The notes: a model not told the origin generated them from the letters alone. A stretch of DNA of 56,702 nucleotides from CAZFLM01 sp964519955 (GCA_964519955.1 CAZFLM010000041.1:1-56702), one strand, 5' to 3'. Shown: positions 32,486-41,511, counted from the first letter of the stretch. Numbers and translations: made by a program.

Positions 32486-33574
32486 TTACAGCCCATAGCG
32501 TCGAACGTCGATCTCTCCCGCGCCGGCATCGAGCACGAGCAAGGCGCGCACGCCTGGGTGCGCCCGGGTGTATCGCTCGGCCAGGTCCGGCCCCCCTACG
32601 AAGAACGCCGTCGACAGCGCGTCCGACAACTCCGCCGACGGTGCGATGACCCAGACGCTGAGGCAGGCCGACGCGGGCCGCCCCGTACGCGGGTCGACGA
32701 TGTGGCCGAAGCGCTGCCCGCCGGCCTCGAAGGCTTGCTCGGTCGCGGCCGAGGTCGAGAGCGCTTCATCTCGGATACGGACCTCGGCGATCGGAGTTTC
32801 GCGATCCCTGGGGTCGTGAAGAGTAAAGGGCCAGGCGTCCTCCTCGGGCGCGGCGCCCAGAGCGTAGATGGTGCTCTGCCCACCGTGCACCACCGCGTGG
32901 TCGACGTGGTAGAAGCGCAGCGTCTCCACGGCCTCGTCGACGGCGTAGCCCTTGCCCACGGCGCCGAGCCCGATCTCGACGCCCGGCGCCAGGAACCGCA
33001 CCAGGCGGTCCTCGTCGTCGAACTCCACGTTGGCCGAGCCGATCGACGGCAGCAGGGCGGCGAGTTCCTCGTCCGAGGGGACGCGGTGCTCGCCCGTGTG
33101 GAAGCCCCAGGCGCGCAGCAAGGGGAGCGAGGCGATATCGAAGGCGCCGTCGGTCTCCGCGGACAGCTCGGCGCTGCGCTTCAGGAGTTCGTAGAGGCGC
33201 GGCTCCAGCCTGACCCACTGGTCCGCGGCATGCGCGTTCAGGCGGCTGATGTCGCTGTCCGCGCGGTAGTGGCTGAGCTGCCGGTCGAGGCGCTCCACCT
33301 CCTCGAGCGCCTCGTTGCCCGCGCCGACCAGCCCCTCGCGGTCGTGCCCTGCCAGGTACACCTCGAACAGGCAGCCCATCGCCGCGCGCTCGACCTTCGG
33401 CGTCACCCACTCACCGCTCTGGACACGATCCGTCTGGGCGATGACGTCGGCGAGCGGCGACACCTCAACGGTGACCGGTGGAGGCGGAGGCCCCTCAGGC
33501 GCCTTGGCCGGTTGGTCGTCCGCAAGGCCCTCCAGCCACCGCCAGAGCGCCCGCCCAAAGAGTAGGTTCAGCAT
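32486..33574 (-). CDS. apbE: ApbE family FMN transferase
   Basis: A 362-residue protein of the family that attaches FMN to Thr/Ser of target flavoproteins (for example Na+-NQR or Rnf subunits and related redox proteins). Conserved features are LSHYRADSDISRLN near residue 90, the flavin-binding GAFDIASLPLLRAWGF, GLGAVGKGYAVDEAV, HGGQSTIYALG and the metal/FMN motif HIVDPRTGRPA. It lacks a clear signal peptide or lipobox, whereas many ApbE are periplasmic lipoproteins, so its location is open. AAGG precedes the ATG. It is the first gene of a minus-strand run with the two paralogous secreted proteins; no obvious flavinylation target is adjacent. Confidence 0.88.
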   Translation of the reverse strand: MLNLLFGRALWRWLEGLADDQPAKAPEGPPPPPVTVEVSPLADVIAQTDRVQSGEWVTPKVERAAMGCLFEVYLAGHDREGLVGAGNEALEEVERLDRQLSHYRADSDISRLNAHAADQWVRLEPRLYELLKRSAELSAETDGAFDIASLPLLRAWGFHTGEHRVPSDEELAALLPSIGSANVEFDDEDRLVRFLAPGVEIGLGAVGKGYAVDEAVETLRFYHVDHAVVHGGQSTIYALGAAPEEDAWPFTLHDPRDRETPIAEVRIRDEALSTSAATEQAFEAGGQRFGHIVDPRTGRPASACLSVWVIAPSAELSDALSTAFFVGGPDLAERYTRAHPGVRALLVLDAGAGEIDVRRYGL

Positions 33575-33762
33575 GGGTACACCTTCGCTGGGGGTGACGC
33601 GGTCATCCCGGCATCCGGTCCGCAGGGCCACCCCTTCTGCTTTGCACTGTTCGCCATCTCACACCGCGCGACCTGCCGCAGGATTCAGGCCTACATGGGT
33701 TGAAACCACCTCCACCACACCGCCGGGCGCCCGCGACGCTCGGCATCGGGAGACACGCTCGC

Positions 33763-36700
33763 ATGAGACCCTTGCGACTCATACTCTACTTGATCACCGC
33801 TGCCGCGGCGATCTCCGCGACGCCATCGCGGGCGCAGGAGAAGGTCACTCTCACCTACAAGGCCAAGCCCGGCCAGGTTGTTCGCTACTCGATGGAGGGC
33901 TCGCTCAGCCTCGAAGCCGGGCCTGCCAAACTGAAGCTCGAGATGAAGGAGACCGAGAAGGTCACCTTCACGGCGGTGGGCGCGGACGGCGCCATTACCC
34001 GCGAGAGCCAGACCGAGTCGTCCGAGACCACCGTCAATGGGCAGAAGATGCCCGAGCAGGACGATTCCAAGAGCAAGACCACCACGGTCTGCCGCGCCAA
34101 TGGCACGCTGGTCTCGCACAAGTCCGAGAAGGAAGAGAAGGACGAGACCCACATCGGCGTGCGGCTGAACGTGGCCACCACCCCCATCTTCCCGGACCAC
34201 CCGGTGGGCGTCGGCGACAAGTGGGCGACCGACACCAAGCCCGATGCGGAGTTGGGCACGCGCGCCGGCCACGCCGATTGCGAGGTGCTGGCGTTCGAGA
34301 AGGCCAAGGGCGTCGACTGCGTCAAGATCAAGATGACGTACAAGGAGGGCGAGGGCAGCCCGCCGCTGGGCGTCACAGGCACCTACTGGCTGGAGAAGTC
34401 GTCCGGCGACTCGGTCGTGAGTGAGATCGAGATCGAGAACCTGCAGTTTGGCGGCAAGGACGGCCCGATGGCCAGCGGCTCGATGCGCCAGGAGCGGACG
34501 GAGGGCAATCCGCTGGGCGCCACGGCGGCGGCGGCGGCCAAGCCCGGCGAGACGAAGACCGAGACCAAGACCGAGACGAAGCCGGAACCGAAGAAAGAGA
34601 AGACCATCGACGAGGTGGTCAAGGACCACGAGAGGATCCCCGGCATCTTCACGCTCTACCGCAAGAAGGAAGCCGGCCGCGATACCATCTACCTGGAGAT
34701 CAGGGAAGATCAGCTCGACAAGCTGATGCTCTTCCAGGCCACCGCCAGCACCGGCACCTCGAACCAGAGCCAGGTCGTCGCGGGCGACCCGATCAACGAC
34801 CTGCTCATCAAGTTCGTCAAGCGCGACGACGACAAGATCCTGATGGTGACGCCGAACATCGGCTTCCGCGTCGACAAGAACGCGCCGATGGACCGTTCGC
34901 TGCGCCGCTCGTTCGCCGACGCGTACCTCGACGCGTACAAGATCGAGGCCAAGCAGCCCGACCGCAAGAGCCTGCTCATTAACGTCAGCGACTTGTTCCG
35001 CGGCGACATCGCGCAGGTATCTCAGTGCTTCTCCGGCGGTGGCTCGCTCCAGGCGCTCCTGGGTGGTGGCGGCGGAGCATCCTACTCGATGGACCGCGAG
35101 AAGACGTCCATCCGCGCCATCAAGTGCTTCCCCGAGAACCTGGCGGTCGAGACCGAGTACCACTTCCAGCGCTCGGGCGCCTCCCGCGGCGCCTCGCTGA
35201 GCGCCGACGCCCTGGCCGACCCGCGCAGCATCCCCCTCAAGGTCGTCTACAACCTGTTCTTCCTGCCGGAGACCGGCTACAGGCCGCGCCTGGCCGACCC
35301 GCGCGTGGGCTACTTCACTACGGACTACGAGGACTTCAGCCGCCTGGCGCAGGACGACGACAACATCGTCCACTACATCCATCGCTGGAACCTGGAGAAG
35401 GCCGACCCGAAGGCGAAGCTCTCGCCGCCCAAGAAGCCCATCGTCTTCTGGATCGACAACGCGGTGCCCGTGGAGTACCGCGACGCCGCCCGCGAGGGCC
35501 TGCTGCGCTGGAACACGGCATTCGAGAAGGCCGGCATCAAGGACGCCATCGTCGTCAAGCAGATGCCCGACGACGCCGACTGGGACCACGCGGACATGCG
35601 CTACAACGTGTTCCGCTGGGTCACCTCGTCGGACTCCGCGTACATGATCGCCCAGGCGCGCACGAACCCCATCACGGGTGAAGTGCTCAACGCCTCCATC
35701 TCGGCCGACTGCAACGTCGTGCGCTACCTCGCCACCGAGCGCAAGAAGATCGTGAACCCCGCCTCGGCGTTCGAGGAGCCGCTGCTGCTCCCGACTCGGA
35801 GCACGCGCGATGACAACTTCGCCGAGATGCGCATGGAGCAGGCCTGGTTCGGCGATATCGCCCGGCACATGGTTGGCACCGTGTCGCCGCTCGACGAGAA
35901 GCGCTACATCAACGACATGCTGCGCGACACCATCTGCCATGAGATGGGGCACATCCTGGGCCTGCGCCACAACTTCGTCGCCAGCACCCAGGCGTCCATG
36001 CAGCAGCTGGCCAGCGCGGACTTCGTCAACAAGCACGCCATCACCGCTTCGGTGATGGACTACGCGCCGTTCAACCTGGCCGCGCTCAAGCAGAAGAACA
36101 CGCCGTACTGGAACCCCTGCCTGGGCAAGTACGACTTCTGGGCCATCGAGTACGGCTACAAGACGGTGCCGGACGCGCGCACGCCCGAGGCCGAGCTGTT
36201 TGCCCTCAAGTCGATCGCCTCACGCTGCACCGAGCCCGGCCTGGCCTACCAGACCGACGAGAGCGCGGACGGCTTCGACCCGTACGTCGTGCGCCACGAC
36301 CTCTCCAGCGACCCGATGGCCTACTACCTGCGCTACATGCAGACGGGCCGCTACCTGATGCTGAACCTGTCGCAGCGCGTCCCCAAGAAGGGCGAGAGCT
36401 ACTACCAGTTCACACGGCAGCTCATGATGCTGCTCAACGTCCAGGCGCGCGCTGCCGCCAGCGTCGCCCGCTTCGTCGGCGGCCTCAGCGCGAACCGCAA
36501 CCACCGAGGCGACCCCGGCGAGAAGCCGACGCTGGTGCCCATCCCGGGCGCCAAGCAGCGCGAGGCGGTGCGCATCATCAGCACGTACGTCCTCTCGGAG
36601 ACCGCGTTCTCGATGCCGCGATCCTACTACACCAAGCTCGCGTCCGACCCGCAGCCCGACATGGCGACGATGATCCAGGCAGTCCTCGGAGGCGGCCAGG

Positions 36701-37188
36701 ACTTCTCGATTCGCGACACGCTGTCGAACATCCAGACCGGCGCACTCAAGCGGCTCTTCCGCGCCGACGTTATGAAGCGGGTGCTCAACAACGAGTTCAA
36801 GGTCGGCGACCCGAAGCAGGCCTTCACGCTTGCCGAGATGTTCGACACGGTCGGCACGACGGTGTGGTCGGAACTGGGCGCCCGGCGCAGCGTGAGCGCT
36901 CTGCGCCGCCAGCTCCAGCGTGCCCACGCGGACCTGCTGATCCAGATGGTGCTCGGGCAGACGAGCGTGCCGGACGACGCCCGCATGCTGGCCTGGGATC
37001 AGCTCCGGCAGCTCAAGCACCGCATCGCGGGAGCCCGGGGATCGCGACAGCTCGACACGTACACGCGCATCCACCTCGACGAGAGCGCGATGCGCATCGA
37101 CCGCGCGCTGAGCGCCCGCCAGACCGTCGGCGGCACCGCGGCGCCTTCCACCCAGAGCCTGCTGCAGCAACTGCTCGGCGGGCACTGA
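33763..37188 (+). CDS. Secreted zinc metalloprotease (metzincin, DUF5117/DUF4953 type) with extra N-terminal domain
   Basis: A 1141-residue exported protein. A signal peptide (1-22) is followed by a beta-rich domain (about 25-245) resembling the protein at 17840-18721. A Lys/Glu/Thr-rich linker (about 255-285) leads into a DUF5117-like region. The catalytic metzincin motif is HEMGHILGLRH (H726, E727, H730, H736), and a downstream Met-turn candidate is SVMDYAPFN. The C-terminal part carries helical repeats. The family is found in Bacteroidota and related phyla as zinc-dependent proteases of unknown substrate; the N-terminal domain makes this version longer than usual. A terminator lies at 37198. 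Divergent from apbE. Confidence 0.88.
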   Translation: MRPLRLILYLITAAAAISATPSRAQEKVTLTYKAKPGQVVRYSMEGSLSLEAGPAKLKLEMKETEKVTFTAVGADGAITRESQTESSETTVNGQKMPEQDDSKSKTTTVCRANGTLVSHKSEKEEKDETHIGVRLNVATTPIFPDHPVGVGDKWATDTKPDAELGTRAGHADCEVLAFEKAKGVDCVKIKMTYKEGEGSPPLGVTGTYWLEKSSGDSVVSEIEIENLQFGGKDGPMASGSMRQERTEGNPLGATAAAAAKPGETKTETKTETKPEPKKEKTIDEVVKDHERIPGIFTLYRKKEAGRDTIYLEIREDQLDKLMLFQATASTGTSNQSQVVAGDPINDLLIKFVKRDDDKILMVTPNIGFRVDKNAPMDRSLRRSFADAYLDAYKIEAKQPDRKSLLINVSDLFRGDIAQVSQCFSGGGSLQALLGGGGGASYSMDREKTSIRAIKCFPENLAVETEYHFQRSGASRGASLSADALADPRSIPLKVVYNLFFLPETGYRPRLADPRVGYFTTDYEDFSRLAQDDDNIVHYIHRWNLEKADPKAKLSPPKKPIVFWIDNAVPVEYRDAAREGLLRWNTAFEKAGIKDAIVVKQMPDDADWDHADMRYNVFRWVTSSDSAYMIAQARTNPITGEVLNASISADCNVVRYLATERKKIVNPASAFEEPLLLPTRSTRDDNFAEMRMEQAWFGDIARHMVGTVSPLDEKRYINDMLRDTICHEMGHILGLRHNFVASTQASMQQLASADFVNKHAITASVMDYAPFNLAALKQKNTPYWNPCLGKYDFWAIEYGYKTVPDARTPEAELFALKSIASRCTEPGLAYQTDESADGFDPYVVRHDLSSDPMAYYLRYMQTGRYLMLNLSQRVPKKGESYYQFTRQLMMLLNVQARAAASVARFVGGLSANRNHRGDPGEKPTLVPIPGAKQREAVRIISTYVLSETAFSMPRSYYTKLASDPQPDMATMIQAVLGGGQDFSIRDTLSNIQTGALKRLFRADVMKRVLNNEFKVGDPKQAFTLAEMFDTVGTTVWSELGARRSVSALRRQLQRAHADLLIQMVLGQTSVPDDARMLAWDQLRQLKHRIAGARGSRQLDTYTRIHLDESAMRIDRALSARQTVGGTAAPSTQSLLQQLLGGH

Positions 37189-37197
37189 AACTGATCG

Positions 37198-37235
37198 CCG
37201 GCCGCCGTGCATCCCGCGCGGCGGCCGGTTCTCTT
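37198..37235 (+). terminator. Rho-independent terminator after the metalloprotease gene
   Basis: CCGGCCGCC pairs with GGCGGCCGG across a 13-nt loop and is followed by TTCTCTT. It starts 9 bp after the stop codon. Confidence 0.75.
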
Positions 37236-37260
37236 GACCCGACCGAACCGCGACCGTCGT

Positions 37261-37287
37261 GGTGGGATGGGCCTCCGTGCCCGTCCG
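37261..37287. repeat. 27-bp core of the 83-bp dispersed element (copy C)
   Basis: ggtgggatgggcctccgtgc and the next seven bases are identical to the core of copies A (3614-3640, inverted) and B (56591-56617). The flanks differ, so only the core is present here. It lies 46 bp before the second UroD-like gene. Confidence 0.9.
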
Positions 37288-37332
37288 CGCGGCGTGGCGA
37301 GCCGGTCGGGTCGATGGGACTGGTCCACACCC

Positions 37333-38373
37333 ATGAGCATCGACATCGGCTGGCAATCGCTCCGCCTCCAGAGCCCCGAGCGCCTGGGCCACACGGAGTA
37401 CTGCTCCAACTACGCCCTCGTCCGCGCGGTCACGGGCAAGGATCCGAACGTGGACGGCTCGGCCTGGCGCGACTTCGCCGACGCGTGGGAGTTCGACCTG
37501 CTGTGGACCGTGAACGACGGCCCGGTCGACTGGAGCGCGCGCGGCCGCGTCACCGATATGGGCCACGCCGAGTTCCTCGAGGGAGGCGTCGACCGGCGCG
37601 ACACCGTGACGTGCCCCTTCACCGACGTCGAGCAAGTCTGGGCGTTCGACGCGGTTGAGGAGTACGGCCTGCCGGACTTCCGCGAACTCGTGGCGTACTA
37701 CGACCAGTGGTACCGCGACGGACAGGCCGCGAACCCGAACCAGGCGCACCCCGGCGGCTACTACAAGACCATCGTCTCCGGCGCCATCCAGGCGTTCGGC
37801 TGGGACATGCTGCTCCTGGCCGCGGCCGACCGGGAGCGCTTCGACCGCGTCCTCGAAGGCATCTTCCAGCTCTCGCTGCACCACTTCAAGGCCTGGGCCG
37901 AGACCAGCGCGCCGGTCTACATCTGCCACGACGACATGGTCTGGACCGCCGGCCCGTTCATGCACCCGCGCATCTACCGCGAGTCGATCTTCCCCCGCTA
38001 CAAGAAGCTCTGGAAGGTGCTGAAGGACGCCGGCAAGACGGTGCTCTTCTGCTCGGACGGCTGCTTCACCCCGTTCATCGACGATATCGCCGACGCCGGG
38101 GCGGACGGGTTCATCTTCGAGCCGCTCACCGACGTGGACGCCGTCGTCGCGCGCTACGGCAAGACGCACGTCATCGTCAGCAGCAAGGTGGACTGCCGCA
38201 CGCTCACGTTCGGAACGAAGGAGCAGATTGCGGCCGAGGTGGACGCGACGGTGGCCATCGCGAAGGACTGCCCGGGGTTCATGGCCGCGGTGGGCAACCA
38301 CATCCCCAGCAACGTGCCGGTCGAGAACGGGCTGTTCTACATGGAGTACCTGCGGAGCAAGTGGCGGAGGTAG
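37333..38373 (+). CDS. Uroporphyrinogen decarboxylase (UroD)-like family protein
   Basis: A 346-residue TIM-barrel protein of the same superfamily as 11025-12140 but clearly diverged. The central part includes YICHDDMVWTAGPFMHP; the position of the HxCG motif of corrinoid methyltransferases reads LFCSDGCFTPFIDDI. It ends with a barrel strand GNHIPSNVPVENGL. It is not expected to be a haem-pathway enzyme. The ATG at 37333 has no good ribosome binding site, so the start is moderately sure. It follows the metalloprotease gene after a terminator and a repeat core, and is therefore probably transcribed on its own. Function unknown. Confidence 0.78.
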   Translation: MSIDIGWQSLRLQSPERLGHTEYCSNYALVRAVTGKDPNVDGSAWRDFADAWEFDLLWTVNDGPVDWSARGRVTDMGHAEFLEGGVDRRDTVTCPFTDVEQVWAFDAVEEYGLPDFRELVAYYDQWYRDGQAANPNQAHPGGYYKTIVSGAIQAFGWDMLLLAAADRERFDRVLEGIFQLSLHHFKAWAETSAPVYICHDDMVWTAGPFMHPRIYRESIFPRYKKLWKVLKDAGKTVLFCSDGCFTPFIDDIADAGADGFIFEPLTDVDAVVARYGKTHVIVSSKVDCRTLTFGTKEQIAAEVDATVAIAKDCPGFMAAVGNHIPSNVPVENGLFYMEYLRSKWRR

Positions 38374-38427
38374 CCATCGCCGTCGGCGGCGTCGCGGCCA
38401 CCAGAACGGTCCGATGAACGTACCAGC

Positions 38428-38844
38428 CTACGCGGCCTTGTTGGCCTGCGCCGCCAGATGGGCGCCGAGTTGGGTGTCGAGCTTCTGAATGTGCTCGCGG
38501 AGCCAGTCGCAGACGTGCCTGTGGACGGCGATCACGGCTTCGGTGCTGGTCGCGTCGCCGCGGATCGAGGCACTGAACTCGCGCATCTTGGCCGAGAAGG
38601 CATCGTGCTGCGCCTTCTGCTCGGCGAGCCCCGGATAGCGCGAAGCGACCATCTTCCGCTCCTCGGCAGCGAAGTGGCTTGCCACATACTTGCCCAGGAA
38701 CTCGACGAGACGCACGACTTCGTCGCGCCCTCGACCTTGCTTCATCGCCGACAGCATGTCATCGGCCCGTCGGAAGATCTCCTGGTGCTGCTCGTCGATC
38801 TCCGCTACTCCCACCGAGAGGGCGGGTGTCCAGCTCAGCCCCAT
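38428..38844 (-). CDS. Bacteriohemerythrin 1 of 3
   Basis: A 138-residue four-helix O2-binding protein with a non-haem di-iron site. The hemerythrin ligand pattern is visible: H in DEQHQEIF, HxxxE in SHFAAEERKM, H in QKAQHDAF and the C-terminal H-x4-D pattern in WLREHIQKLD. It would bind oxygen for storage, delivery or sensing. GGGGGAG lies before the ATG at 38844. It is the third gene in transcription order of a tandem array of three related proteins separated by about 60 bp, likely from duplication. Confidence 0.92.
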   Translation of the reverse strand: MGLSWTPALSVGVAEIDEQHQEIFRRADDMLSAMKQGRGRDEVVRLVEFLGKYVASHFAAEERKMVASRYPGLAEQKAQHDAFSAKMREFSASIRGDATSTEAVIAVHRHVCDWLREHIQKLDTQLGAHLAAQANKAA

Positions 38845-38905
38845 CTCAACGTCTCCCCCGAACGAGGCGTACGCCCCGTGCATCGTGTGTCGTGCGGCCG
38901 CCCAG

Positions 38906-39322
38906 CTATGCGGCAAGCTTGGAGTGGCCGCTGATGTAGCCACCGAGCCCGCGATCCTCCTGCTCGATGTGATCTTGCAGCCACCCGCACACATGGCGGT
39001 GTACCGACAACGCTTCGCCAACGGACGCATCGCCCTTGTGCAGCTCCGCGCCCAGCCGCGCGAACCCGGCCAGGAACTGGCGGTGCTCGGCGGCGTGCTC
39101 GGCGGCCCGCGGGTACCGGCAGTCGCGCATCCGCCGTTCCTCCGCCGCGAAGTGGTCCTGCATATACTCGGCGAGGAGCAGCATCCGGCGCTCCACCTCG
39201 GCGCCGCCGACACCCTCGTGGGCAGCCGCCAGCATGTAGTCGGCCCTGCTGAGGATCTCCTGATGCTGCCCGTCTATCTCCGGTACCCCGACCGAGAGGG
39301 CCTTCGTCCACGTAGAACCCAT
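38906..39322 (-). CDS. Bacteriohemerythrin 2 of 3
   Basis: A 138-residue hemerythrin with the same ligand pattern: DGQHQEIL, DHFAAEERRM, AAEHRQFL and WLQDHIEQED. It is closest to the neighbour at 38428 (compare the shared LSVGVxEIDxQHQEI start). The start at 39322 follows GGCGGAG by eight bases; an in-frame ATG 24 bases upstream lacks such a site. Middle gene of the array. No methyl-accepting or diguanylate cyclase domain is fused, so this looks like a carrier rather than a receptor. Confidence 0.9.
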   Translation of the reverse strand: MGSTWTKALSVGVPEIDGQHQEILSRADYMLAAAHEGVGGAEVERRMLLLAEYMQDHFAAEERRMRDCRYPRAAEHAAEHRQFLAGFARLGAELHKGDASVGEALSVHRHVCGWLQDHIEQEDRGLGGYISGHSKLAA

Positions 39323-39379
39323 CGCGTCATCTCCGCCAAGTGGCATACGGGCAACCTGCACCCTTTGCCAGGTCATTCC

Positions 39380-39805
39380 CTATGCGGCGGCGCGATAGCC
39401 ACGCGAATTCGCGTAGGCCCCAAACTGCAGGTCCGAACCATAGATATGGTCGCACAGCCAGTCGCCGACCTGCTTCTGAACGGCGACGAGGTTGTACGGC
39501 GACGAGGGGCCGTGCTTCAACGCTGCGAGCAGGTGCAGGTAGTCGGCCGCAAACTCCGCATGTTCGACGCGCTGCGTGGCCAGGCCAGGATAGCCCACCG
39601 CCGCCATCGCGCGCTCCTCGCTGTCGAAGTGCTGCAGGACCTGCTCCCCCAGGCGCTCCGCCAGCGGCAGTACGATTTTGGCATCCTGCCCTTCGCACAT
39701 TGCGGCCAGCAGCCGGTTCGTGCCCGCGAACAGGTCGCGGTGCTCCTTGTCTATCTCAGGCAGGCCAAGCGCCAGCGAGTTGGTCCAAAGGTAGTGCACG
39801 GTCAT
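39380..39805 (-). CDS. Bacteriohemerythrin 3 of 3
   Basis: A 141-residue hemerythrin, the most divergent of the three. Ligand regions are DKEHRDLF, QHFDSEERAM, RVEHAEFA and WLCDHIYGSD. It is the first gene of the array in transcription order. The start at 39805 is chosen by alignment to the other two; GGAGG abuts it without a spacer, so the start is less sure. Divergent from the fmdB-like gene. Three different hemerythrins in a row suggest different affinities or expression levels; that is inference. Confidence 0.87.
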   Translation of the reverse strand: MTVHYLWTNSLALGLPEIDKEHRDLFAGTNRLLAAMCEGQDAKIVLPLAERLGEQVLQHFDSEERAMAAVGYPGLATQRVEHAEFAADYLHLLAALKHGPSSPYNLVAVQKQVGDWLCDHIYGSDLQFGAYANSRGYRAAA

Positions 39806-39968
39806 CCTCCATGCGGGGTTCGCGCCACCAATTCTGGCGGCCCGACCGCATGGCTGAAGAGGCAATCGCGCCTCACGGCGGAATCCCGGTACTCCTGCCT
39901 GCGTATGGTATAACGACAGACGGCCGGGCTCCTACGTATGGGAGTGTGGAGCCGAGAGAGGTCCGTGC

Positions 39969-40169
39969 ATGCCGGTCTATGAGTACGTGTGCAGCCAGTG
40001 CGACGCGCGCTTCTCGCTGCTGCAGCCGATGTCGGCGCCGCGGGATGGCAATGAGTGTCCGGAGTGCGGCTCCCGCGGCACGCGGCGGATCATGTCGTCG
40101 TTTGCCGCGAAGGGCGCCGGAGGCTCGCAGGCAGGCGGATGCGGCCCCAGCGGCAGCCCGTTTCGCTGA
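39969..40169 (+). CDS. FmdB-family zinc ribbon protein
   Basis: A 66-residue protein beginning MPVYEYVCSQCDARF with two CxxC pairs (C8/C11 and C30/C33) that bind zinc. The tail is Gly/Ser-rich. It belongs to the small FmdB-type putative regulatory proteins, whose exact role is unknown. AGAGAGG lies before the ATG. It is followed after 107 bp by nuoB on the same strand. Confidence 0.9.
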   Translation: MPVYEYVCSQCDARFSLLQPMSAPRDGNECPECGSRGTRRIMSSFAAKGAGGSQAGGCGPSGSPFR

Positions 40170-40276
40170 GCGCCGAAGTCCTAGTCCGGCCGGGCGCCGG
40201 GCGCACCATCGAGTACCGACGGGTTCGCCGTGGCGGGCCCTTGCTGCAACACCAGTAACCTATCGGAGCAGAGCCG

Positions 40277-40828
40277 ATGGCTCGGACCATCACCGAGATC
40301 GCCGCGCACGACAGCAGCATGGCAGCCCCGCTTGGCGGACCAGGGGGCCAGCCCTTCATCCTGGCCCGGGCGGAGCCGCTCATCAACTGGGCCCGGCGCA
40401 ACAGCCTGTGGCCCATCTCGTTCGGCCTCGCCTGCTGCGCCATCGAGATGATGGGTTCGGCGGCGTCGCGGTTCGACATCGCCCGGTTCGGCTCGGAGGT
40501 CTTCCGCCCGAGCCCCCGCCAGGCCGACGTCATGATCGTCGCGGGGCGCGTGTCCACCAAGATGGGCCCCGTGCTGCGCCAGATCTACGACCAGATGGCC
40601 AATCCGAAGTGGGTCATCGCGATGGGCGCCTGCGCTTCGTCGGGCGGCGTCTACAACAACTACGCGGTCATCCAGGGCGTCGACCAGATCCTGCCGGTCG
40701 ACGTGTACGTGCCAGGGTGCCCGCCCAGCCCGGACGCGCTCATCTTCGGGCTGATGCAGCTCCAGCGCAAGATCAAGGCGACCAACTCCGGCAAGCTCAT
40801 CGAGCTGTCGCCGAGGATTGCGTTCTAG
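40277..40828 (+). CDS. nuoB: NADH-quinone oxidoreductase subunit B
   Basis: A 183-residue NuoB/PSST subunit of respiratory complex I. It holds the terminal N2 [4Fe-4S] cluster that passes electrons to quinone. The four cluster ligands are present: C53 and C54 in GLACCAIEMM, C119 in GACASSGG and C148 in PGCPPSP. Upstream residues are a short Gly-rich leader. It is followed after 13 bp by nuoI. The usual nuoC, nuoD and nuoH genes that separate nuoB from nuoI are not here, nor are the other subunits, so the operon is split in this genome or the pair has another use. Confidence 0.95.
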   Translation: MARTITEIAAHDSSMAAPLGGPGGQPFILARAEPLINWARRNSLWPISFGLACCAIEMMGSAASRFDIARFGSEVFRPSPRQADVMIVAGRVSTKMGPVLRQIYDQMANPKWVIAMGACASSGGVYNNYAVIQGVDQILPVDVYVPGCPPSPDALIFGLMQLQRKIKATNSGKLIELSPRIAF

Positions 40829-40841
40829 AGACCAACAACCG

Positions 40842-41363
40842 ATGACCACACCCGCGAGCACAGCCACCGACGGAGTCGCCATCGCCAAGGGCATGGCGCT
40901 CACCCTCAAGCACTTCGCTCTGATGTTCGCGAAGCGCAAGGCGACGCAGCACACCTTCGAGTACCCGGAGCAGCGCCGCGAGCAGTACGACCGCACGCGC
41001 TGGCGCCACCACCTGACGCGCCACGAGGGCGGGCTGGAGCGCTGCATCGGCTGCAGCCTGTGCGCGGGCGCGTGTCCCGCTCGCTGCATCTACGTGGAGG
41101 CGGGCGAGAACACCGACGAGAACCGCCTCTCCCCCGGCGAGCGCCACGCGGTGCGGTACGAGATCAACATGCTGCGCTGCATCTTCTGCGGCTACTGCCA
41201 GGAGGCCTGCCCCACCGGGGCCATCGTGCTCCGCAAGGAGTTCGAGCTGGCCAACTACGACCGCAAGGACTTCCTCTACACCAAAGAGATGCTGCTCGAC
41301 CCGCTGCCGCTGACCCCCAAGGGTGCGGCTAAGGTGGAGCGCGAGCTGGCGTCTGTCGGATAG
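40842..41363 (+). CDS. nuoI: NADH-quinone oxidoreductase subunit I (2x[4Fe-4S] ferredoxin-like)
   Basis: A 173-residue NuoI/TYKY subunit with two [4Fe-4S] motifs: CIGCSLCAGACP and CIFCGYCQEACP. The flanks are as in complex I (ERHAVRYEINMLRC, ANYDRKDFLYTKEMLL). It carries the N6a and N6b clusters that feed NuoB. ATG at 40842; the ribosome binding site is weak, which fits coupling to nuoB 13 bp upstream. A terminator follows at 41391. The direct nuoB-nuoI order is unusual. Confidence 0.95.
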   Translation: MTTPASTATDGVAIAKGMALTLKHFALMFAKRKATQHTFEYPEQRREQYDRTRWRHHLTRHEGGLERCIGCSLCAGACPARCIYVEAGENTDENRLSPGERHAVRYEINMLRCIFCGYCQEACPTGAIVLRKEFELANYDRKDFLYTKEMLLDPLPLTPKGAAKVERELASVG

Positions 41364-41390
41364 CCTGAGGACTGGACGCAGCACTGCGAG

Positions 41391-41419
41391 CGGGGTGGGC
41401 GCAAGCCCGCCCCGTTTCT
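41391..41419 (+). terminator. Rho-independent terminator after nuoI
   Basis: CGGGGTGGGC pairs with GCCCGCCCCG (one G-U pair) around a GCAA tetraloop, followed by TTTCT. Confidence 0.85.
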
Positions 41420-41511
41420 GCATGGATTGCCGCGCCTCGCGTCGTACCATCCCGCAGGAGCGGGCCCAGGTGCGGGCCCCGTTCCGAAGCGCCGCCCCAC
41501 AGGAGATGCCC

